A stretch of 19,195 bases of DNA, taken from NCBI GenBank assembly GCA_036477795.1, contig JAZGDL010000042.1, positions 1 to 19,195 on the forward strand, in the 5' to 3' direction. The notes under the pieces were generated by a model. It was given only the letters and a program-made list of their open reading frames with translations, searched no databases and had not been told where the DNA came from. Made by a program: the position numbers and the translations under genes. Source of the stretch: JAZGDL01 sp036477795 (lineage in GTDB: Bacteria; Planctomycetota; Phycisphaerae; UBA1845). This document shows, one piece after another, positions 13,773 through 19,195 of this stretch. Numbering within the stretch: the first letter of the stretch is position 1; each line of letters begins with the position of its first letter.

Positions 13773-16700
13773 CTACGGCGTGGATTCGCCCTGGTTCAGG
13801 TCACCAAGTGCCTCCAGCACCTTATCCCGGTAGTTCTCGCCCACCTTCTTGTTGATCAGATTAAGGGCCCCTTCGAGCAGGTCGCGGGCCTTAGCCGGTT
13901 CGTTGTTGCGGCGATATGCCTCGGCAAGGTGATAGATGCCGGGCACAAACCGGGGATGGTCCCTGAGCAGCCTGGTCAGAATCGCGATGGCCTGGCGATA
14001 TTCTCCCAACTGCACGTGGGTCCACGCCAGCGTGTCGCGCACCGAACTGGTGGGATAAAGCCCGGCCGCCCGGCGGGCGTAGGGCAGCGCTTCACCGGAA
14101 AGGTCGAGCTTGTCCGAGAGCAGGAAGGCAAGATTGTTGAGTCCCAGAACATGCTTATCGTCGATTTTGAGTAATCCCTGGTAGGCGCTCTTAGCCGACT
14201 GCCAGTCCTGCCGTCGTTCATGAATGTTGCCCAGGGCAGCCAGCAGCATGATCCGTTCAGAATCGTCAACGGCGGTCTGCAACAACGCCGTCATTTTCGT
14301 CATCGCTTCGGAGTCGTGGTTGAAATGGTTCAACAGCAGGGCCAGCACATGTTCCGCCGTCCGTTTGAAACCGGGGTTGTCGGGCTCCGCCTGGAATAGG
14401 TCCAGGGCCTCCTGTTGCCCGACGGAGTTGATGATGGCTCCGATCAGTTCACGCGCGAAAGTCAGATCGCCGAACCCGGAAGCCCGAAAGGCGGCCAGAA
14501 ACTGCCCAACAGCCTCGGCGCGCCGTCCTGCACCGGCCAGCAACTCCGCGTAACGCATTATCACCTTCGCCGAGCGGGAATCGGCCGGTATGCTTTTCGT
14601 GTAATAGGCGATTCCCTCATCCGGCTGACCGAACCTGGCGTACGCTTGCAGCAGTGGGGCGGTGTAGCCGGGCTGGTATCCGCTGAGCCTGGCCGCCGAT
14701 TCGTAATCAACCAAAGCCGTTGAGCGGTCACCCAGTTTGGAGCTGACGTCGCCACGATTCTTGACCCACGCCGGATCATCGGGATAGCGGTTGGCCATCG
14801 AGGTGCAAACGCGGACAGCGTCGCTGAACCGTTCGTTGTCGCGGTACATGACGATCAGATGTAAGGCCACCCGCTTGGCCCCCGGATCTTCACGGATGAT
14901 CGATTCGAGCTCCTGATAGGCCAGTTCCAGCCGCTCGGTCAGGACGTAGCCGTCGGCCAACAGCATCCGCGGCCTGTAGCCATGAGATTCGGGGTCGAAC
15001 CCGCGGAGGCGCTCAAGGTCTCGAATCGCCACCGCGTAGCGCCCCTGTGAGAAGTAGAGGCCCGCCCGCTGCAGGATGGCATTGGCGTCGGTGGGCTGGG
15101 ATTCAAGATAGCGGTCCAAATGGGCGACGGCCTCGTCGATCTCGCCGCGCACGGTGTGGAGCACGCTGCGCATGAGCAGCCCGCTTTCGTCGTTGGGATA
15201 CTTGTCCAGAAACGCTTGGACCTCGCCCTGGGCCTCCTCATATCGTTGGGACCGGAACAGCACGTCGATACGACTGCGGCGAAACCGCGCAGCCATCTCC
15301 GGCGACGAACCATCGGCAAGTTCAATCGCCCGCCCGTACCATTGCGCAGCCTGATCATACTCGCCGCTATCGGTCTTGAACCTGGCGAAGGCGGCGCACA
15401 CTTCGAGCGACTCGCTGAATCCGACAGCCCGCTGCAGGGCCGCTTCCGCCTCCGCCCGGTTGCCCTGCTCGTACCAGTGTCTGGCTATCAGGAGCACCAT
15501 CTCAGCTTTTTTCTCGCCATGCTCCGCCTGCTGGACCAACCCTTCAAGCATCTCCAGTGCCCGCTCGCTGTCACCGATCCGGCGGTGGAAGTTCGCCGCT
15601 GCGAGCACCGCACCGGTGCCCGCCTCGGGCAACGCCAGAATCGTTTCATAGCACCGGGAGGCCTTTTCGTTCTGGTGTGTTCGGGCGTAGAGCCGGGCCA
15701 GGGCCATCAGGTTGTCCATATTCTCCGGCTCACGGGCTTGAATCCCAAGTCGTCGCTCTATCCCTTCCAGCGGCGCCGCCTCCTCGCGTTGGGCCAGCAA
15801 TTGCTCCTCCACCCACGGATCATCGGGCCGGAGTTGGGCCAAACGTTCCAGTCGCTTAACGTACTCATCCTCATCCCCGCTCACGCGGGCGATGACGGCC
15901 AGGCCTTTCTGGGCGGCATACAGGTTAGGGTTGGCGGCCTCCGCCCTTTCGAAATACATCCGCGCCTCAAACACCTGCGGCGGATCGAGGGACAGGTGGC
16001 ATTGACCTACGTTGGCCAGTGTCGCGGCGTCGGTGGGCTGCTTCTCAATGGCCGCCTTGAAGGTGCCCAGGGCCAGCTCAGTCTGCCCCGACTGCATTTG
16101 CGCACGTCCACGGAAAGTCAGACCGCCGGCCCCGTCGACGTCCTGTCTCGCAGCCTTCTCGATAACGCGCTCAATCGCTGCGGCGTCTCGTGACTTGGCG
16201 GCGAACAGGAACTGTCGCTCGTAGATGTCCCGTAAGTAGCGGCGCTTCAACGCCCGCCCCATCTTGTTGTCCGGCGCCGCCAGGTGTTTTTCAGCGGCGT
16301 TGACGGCATCGATGTATTCCGCCCGCATGTTGTGCCGGCCGTACAGAATCGCCAACTGGTAATGTCGCTGGAACGGGTCGCCGATCTCGTTGATGGCCTC
16401 TTGCTGGGCCCGCCGGCGCTGTTCTTCTGACAGGTTCTTGTCCGCAGTGGCAGCCAACAATCTGATTTCGTGTCTTTCAGGCGATTTCGCCAACGCCCGA
16501 TTGACCAAGGCCATCGCCCGTTCGTGCTCATCCTGCTTCACCAGAATGCCCACCGCCAATCGCAGGGCATCGACACGGTCCGGCTCTTGTTCCAGCAAGT
16601 CACTCAACAGTGCCAACGCCTTATCAGCCATGCCTTCCGAGTTCAGCAAATGGGCCGCAAAGACGATGTCCAGCGGGCTGTCCTGAATGATTGTCTCGGC

Positions 16701-18278
16701 AATAGAGTCAGCCAGTTCGGCCTGTCCCAGCTTCCGCAGGGCCGCGACCTTGGCCCGGGTGGCTGCACGATCGCCCGGCAGACGGCGCAACGCTCCGTTG
16801 GCACGTCGAAGCGCCGTCGCCGGGTCGTTGGTGGCCAGCGCCGCCTCAGCCGCGATAACCCAGCAGGAAGCGTCGGCCTCCGAGTTAGCGATGGTGTCAT
16901 TGATGACTTCCAAGGCCGCTCCCGGCTGATTATGCCTCAACAGAAGTTGGGCCAGCACCTTGCCGTTCTGCCAACTCATCCGGCCTCGGGCGTCTCTGCA
17001 GCGTTGAAAATACTTGATGGCCTCCAGTTCGTTCCCCTGAGCCAGCTTCACTTTTCCCATGGAGTGCAGCGCCGGCCCCAGATCAGGAATCTCCGAGTCG
17101 GCTTCAAGGCAGAACTGCTCCGCCTTGGCGACCATGGCGTCGTACTCGGTTGAGTCAGCCTCCACGGTGCCGGCGTGTGCCAGACTGAGATCAGCGGCCT
17201 TGAGCAGTAGACGATGGAGCGCGAACTTGCGGGCCGTTGCTTTGAGCCCTTGGCGTTGAATGCCGCCACCAATTCGCTCTTCACATATCTCGATGGCCTT
17301 TACGTAATCGCCGCGGTAGGCAACCAGCTCGGCGAGAAGCATGTATTGCAGGAATCCCTCCGCATCCAACCGGATGCTCTCCCGCAAGAGCCGGCGTGCC
17401 CGGTCGAAATACTCCTCCACGTCGTCCGGCGCGTCCGGGTCCGTGATCCCGGCGTACCAGCGGCCCGTCCAATACTGGGCGTGGTAGGACTTGGCGCTGG
17501 CGACGACGGCCTGGTCGTCACCGGCCAAGGCTTCCGCCTGCTCGAACATCTTAATGGCCTGCTGGTGACGCTTCATGGCACCGAGGAAGCGCCCGTAGGC
17601 CCACCGCACACCCGATGCGTCCGCCCCGGGTTCGGTATGCCGATCCACCAGGCTCTTCAACCCGCGCTGCACTTCGTCGCTCTTGCCCTCTGCCAGCATA
17701 TAGACGACCAGCTTGATCGAGTACTTCACCACTTCCGGAGCAAGTTGCGCCGACCGGCGAACGTGCTCCATGCCCTCAACCCGGTCGCCGCCGTCAGCCG
17801 GCGATAATTCCATCAGTGCATAGCCCAGCGCGAACAGGCCTTTGGCGTTTTGACTGTCCACCTCCAACAAGGCATCGGCGGCCTCTTTGACGCCCAGCCA
17901 GCCCTCGCTCTGCTTGAACATCTCCGCGATCTCAATACGAAGGTCGATGATCTTCTCATGCCCCTCGATCAGCAGTGGGTTCTGAGTGACGGCTTCGTTC
18001 CACGCCGCGTAGGCGCTTCTTTCATCACCGTTGCGATACTGCATCTCGCCCGCATGAACCAGGTACACCGGATCTTTTGAAACCTGGTAGGCCCGGAAGT
18101 AGTAGTACCTGGCCTGTTCCCAATCCTGCTCCGCCGCACTGCCCTCTCCCAGCCTGGCCCAGTGCGCCGGGTCCGTCTTCTGCATCGAGCCCACCAGTAC
18201 CAGACCCGTACCGGTCACCAGCAGGAACGCCATCCCGGTCAGCACGCCGACGACTTTCTTGTTTACTCTCTTAGCCAT
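13773..18278 (-). CDS. Giant membrane-anchored TPR protein, PrsT-like
   Basis: A 1501-residue protein with one N-terminal membrane segment (about 8-31, VVGVLTGMAFLLVTGTG onward), then TPR-type helical repeats from about residue 38 to the end. Typical units are ARYYYFRAYQVSKDP, KAAIEKQPTDAATLANVGQCH and GLNNLAFLLSDKLDLSGEALPYA. No catalytic domain is visible. TPR arrays of this type bind proteins and scaffold envelope complexes. The neighbouring EpsI-like gene suggests it is the counterpart of PrsT, the TPR protein of PEP-CTERM/exosortase loci; PrsT is roughly 900 residues as I recall it, so this one is much longer. The orientation should place the repeats outside the cytoplasm. The ATG is preceded by GGTGG at 9-nt spacing. 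It follows the EpsI gene by 69 bp, a gap filled mostly by a palindromic repeat. The PrsT name is by context, not by alignment. Confidence 0.82.
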   Translation of the reverse strand: MAKRVNKKVVGVLTGMAFLLVTGTGLVLVGSMQKTDPAHWARLGEGSAAEQDWEQARYYYFRAYQVSKDPVYLVHAGEMQYRNGDERSAYAAWNEAVTQNPLLIEGHEKIIDLRIEIAEMFKQSEGWLGVKEAADALLEVDSQNAKGLFALGYALMELSPADGGDRVEGMEHVRRSAQLAPEVVKYSIKLVVYMLAEGKSDEVQRGLKSLVDRHTEPGADASGVRWAYGRFLGAMKRHQQAIKMFEQAEALAGDDQAVVASAKSYHAQYWTGRWYAGITDPDAPDDVEEYFDRARRLLRESIRLDAEGFLQYMLLAELVAYRGDYVKAIEICEERIGGGIQRQGLKATARKFALHRLLLKAADLSLAHAGTVEADSTEYDAMVAKAEQFCLEADSEIPDLGPALHSMGKVKLAQGNELEAIKYFQRCRDARGRMSWQNGKVLAQLLLRHNQPGAALEVINDTIANSEADASCWVIAAEAALATNDPATALRRANGALRRLPGDRAATRAKVAALRKLGQAELADSIAETIIQDSPLDIVFAAHLLNSEGMADKALALLSDLLEQEPDRVDALRLAVGILVKQDEHERAMALVNRALAKSPERHEIRLLAATADKNLSEEQRRRAQQEAINEIGDPFQRHYQLAILYGRHNMRAEYIDAVNAAEKHLAAPDNKMGRALKRRYLRDIYERQFLFAAKSRDAAAIERVIEKAARQDVDGAGGLTFRGRAQMQSGQTELALGTFKAAIEKQPTDAATLANVGQCHLSLDPPQVFEARMYFERAEAANPNLYAAQKGLAVIARVSGDEDEYVKRLERLAQLRPDDPWVEEQLLAQREEAAPLEGIERRLGIQAREPENMDNLMALARLYARTHQNEKASRCYETILALPEAGTGAVLAAANFHRRIGDSERALEMLEGLVQQAEHGEKKAEMVLLIARHWYEQGNRAEAEAALQRAVGFSESLEVCAAFARFKTDSGEYDQAAQWYGRAIELADGSSPEMAARFRRSRIDVLFRSQRYEEAQGEVQAFLDKYPNDESGLLMRSVLHTVRGEIDEAVAHLDRYLESQPTDANAILQRAGLYFSQGRYAVAIRDLERLRGFDPESHGYRPRMLLADGYVLTERLELAYQELESIIREDPGAKRVALHLIVMYRDNERFSDAVRVCTSMANRYPDDPAWVKNRGDVSSKLGDRSTALVDYESAARLSGYQPGYTAPLLQAYARFGQPDEGIAYYTKSIPADSRSAKVIMRYAELLAGAGRRAEAVGQFLAAFRASGFGDLTFARELIGAIINSVGQQEALDLFQAEPDNPGFKRTAEHVLALLLNHFNHDSEAMTKMTALLQTAVDDSERIMLLAALGNIHERRQDWQSAKSAYQGLLKIDDKHVLGLNNLAFLLSDKLDLSGEALPYARRAAGLYPTSSVRDTLAWTHVQLGEYRQAIAILTRLLRDHPRFVPGIYHLAEAYRRNNEPAKARDLLEGALNLINKKVGENYRDKVLEALGDLNQGESTP

Positions 18279-18301
18279 TGATCTGATCCACCGGAACAGC
18301 G

Positions 18302-18359
18302 AATGGCGAATAACGAATGGCGAGTACCAGTACCTTTTCGCTATTCGCTATTCGCCATT
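18302..18359. repeat. 21-bp-arm palindrome built of GAATGGC/GAATAGC units
   Basis: Arms 18302-18322 and 18339-18359 are complementary with two mismatches. Each arm is a tandem of near-identical 7-8-nt words (GAATGGC, GAATAAC, GAATAGC). The 16-nt centre carries AGTACCAGTACC. Reading frames through such elements give EWRIANSE-like peptides seen in many unrelated genomes, from memory, so this is probably a dispersed element. It fills the gap between the EpsI-like and TPR genes and overlaps the EpsI-like gene's 3' end. Confidence 0.8.
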
Positions 18360-19106
18360 CCATTCCGGCCAATGTTCCTCCACCAGCAGGGGGAGCAAAT
18401 ACGAGAACAACCGCTCGGTCCCGGCGATCGCTTGGGCTTTGGTGGGAACGCGCGGGCTGGCGCCGTCCCACCCGAAGCGGACTTCCACTTTGCTGTAGTA
18501 GGCGTGCCTGTCCAGGGGGTTGTTAACCGCACTACGCACGCCTTGCCGTGTGGCTACAAATCTGCCGTTGCAATGAAACATGTACACTACCGGCATCTTG
18601 TCGTCGCCGAAGATCCCCGACTTGACGAACGTGAGCATGCGAACCGGAACCTCACCGGATGCTCCCAGCGTGGACACCTGCACTGTTGTGTTCTCAGCCG
18701 ACTCCGTGATATACCCCGATCCAACGTAACACGCGTCCGGAACGTGCGGTACCGGATCAGGCTGACCCGTATAGTACGTGACGAACAGGTTGACATAGCG
18801 CAAGGGGCTCGATTGGCCGTGCAGCGCCGAGTCCTCGAGTATCCAATGTATATACTCTGGGGTGCCCAACGTGTTGACCAGCGCGCTGTCCAGCGTGATC
18901 GCTTGCACGAAGCCGTAGGGCCCCAGCCCCGACTTATCCAGCCGGGACAGCGGAGACCGCAAGGGAATCGCCTCTTTGGCCAGCACAACCCGCATGTACC
19001 GCGTCATAGGCCCCAACCCCACCGCGCACGTAGCGAGGATCAAAGCCGAGATGGTAAACGGCGGGCTCCACAAGGATTTCACCGAACGCTGAACACCCCG
19101 CTGCAT
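18348..19106 (-). CDS. EpsI-like exosortase-associated protein
   Basis: A 252-residue protein with one N-terminal membrane helix (about 16-34, PFTISALILATCAVGL) and a periplasmic domain. YYTGQPDPVPHVPDACYVGSG (110-130) contains the HVPxxCY signature of EpsI-type domains (conserved His121 and Cys126). Family members accompany exosortases and exopolysaccharide loci; their exact reaction is unsettled. The exosortase itself is not in the window and would be expected further right on the same strand. The ATG start has only a weak AGGT ribosome binding site. The last residues, EWNGE, and the TAG stop come from the palindrome at 18302-18359, so the native C-terminus may have been altered. It is followed by the TPR gene after 69 bp, a probable operon. 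Confidence 0.82.
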   Translation of the reverse strand: MQRGVQRSVKSLWSPPFTISALILATCAVGLGPMTRYMRVVLAKEAIPLRSPLSRLDKSGLGPYGFVQAITLDSALVNTLGTPEYIHWILEDSALHGQSSPLRYVNLFVTYYTGQPDPVPHVPDACYVGSGYITESAENTTVQVSTLGASGEVPVRMLTFVKSGIFGDDKMPVVYMFHCNGRFVATRQGVRSAVNNPLDRHAYYSKVEVRFGWDGASPRVPTKAQAIAGTERLFSYLLPLLVEEHWPEWNGE

Positions 19107-19195
19107 CGCTAACTACCTGTCCAGTAATATGTTAGAGCGCACGTATGGATGGCCCTGAGTTGACCGCCTGTGAACTTAACCCGCTCCCCTCCGCT
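19107..19195 (-). other. Right edge, possible end of an upstream gene
   Basis: Two minus-strand frames are open from the window edge: one of 28 codons stopping at 19109-19111, 2 nt before the EpsI-like start, and one of 20 codons stopping at 19132-19134. Either could be the end of the preceding gene, with an exosortase the expected neighbour. Neither peptide is recognisable, so no gene is called. Confidence 0.3.

Noticed and set aside
18303..19112. 269-codon plus-strand frame opposite the EpsI-like gene
   Set aside because: Its beginning is translated palindrome and the rest mirrors the EpsI-like coding sequence.

Overview
The window looks like chromosomal DNA from a GC-rich planctomycete (Planctomycetota, perhaps Phycisphaerae-like). 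This is inferred from gene types, not from a marker gene. The signs are an ECF sigma factor next to a Ser/Thr kinase fused to WD40 repeats, secreted proteins ending in orphan dockerin-like Ca-binding repeats, a secreted protein with YadA-like and VGIGT repeats, an EpsI-type exosortase accessory protein beside a giant TPR protein, and many short palindromic repeats between genes. No rRNA, tRNA or CRISPR array was seen.

Layout. (1) 1-243: the 3' remnant of an IS4-type transposase, cut off by a perfect 28-bp-arm palindrome of REPIN/MITE type. (2) 244-4487, minus strand: a sigma-70/ECF factor (3840-4487) followed by a membrane-spanning kinase with a WD40 sensor (244-3588). (3) 4488-4966: a 479-bp divergent control region with four stem-loops, a 9-bp dyad and a duplicated Shine-Dalgarno. 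(4) 4967-10493, plus strand: three tightly spaced genes for secreted proteins, namely a fibrous adhesin-like protein, a lysyl-endopeptidase-like serine protease and a small dockerin-type protein. (5) 10909-11991, plus: a CaCA-family sodium/calcium antiporter with its own likely promoter and a TTG start. (6) 12091-13425, minus: a secreted protein with four six-cysteine repeats and a dockerin-like end. (7) 13773-19106, minus: an EpsI-like protein followed by a 1501-residue TPR protein, likely the downstream part of an exosortase locus whose exosortase would lie beyond the right edge.

How the parts may work together (inference): the sigma/kinase pair is a signalling unit, and because it is divergent from the three-gene secreted cassette it may control it. 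The cassette combines a surface fibre, a protease and a calcium-binding module. The EpsI/TPR pair belongs to envelope protein sorting or exopolysaccharide export, but none of the secreted proteins here ends in a visible PEP-CTERM-type signal.

The most unusual non-coding content is the set of interspersed palindromes. They include a 29-bp repeat found just downstream of two minus-strand stop codons, with a predicted GNRA-capped hairpin, and a palindrome that supplies the last codons and stop of the EpsI-like gene.
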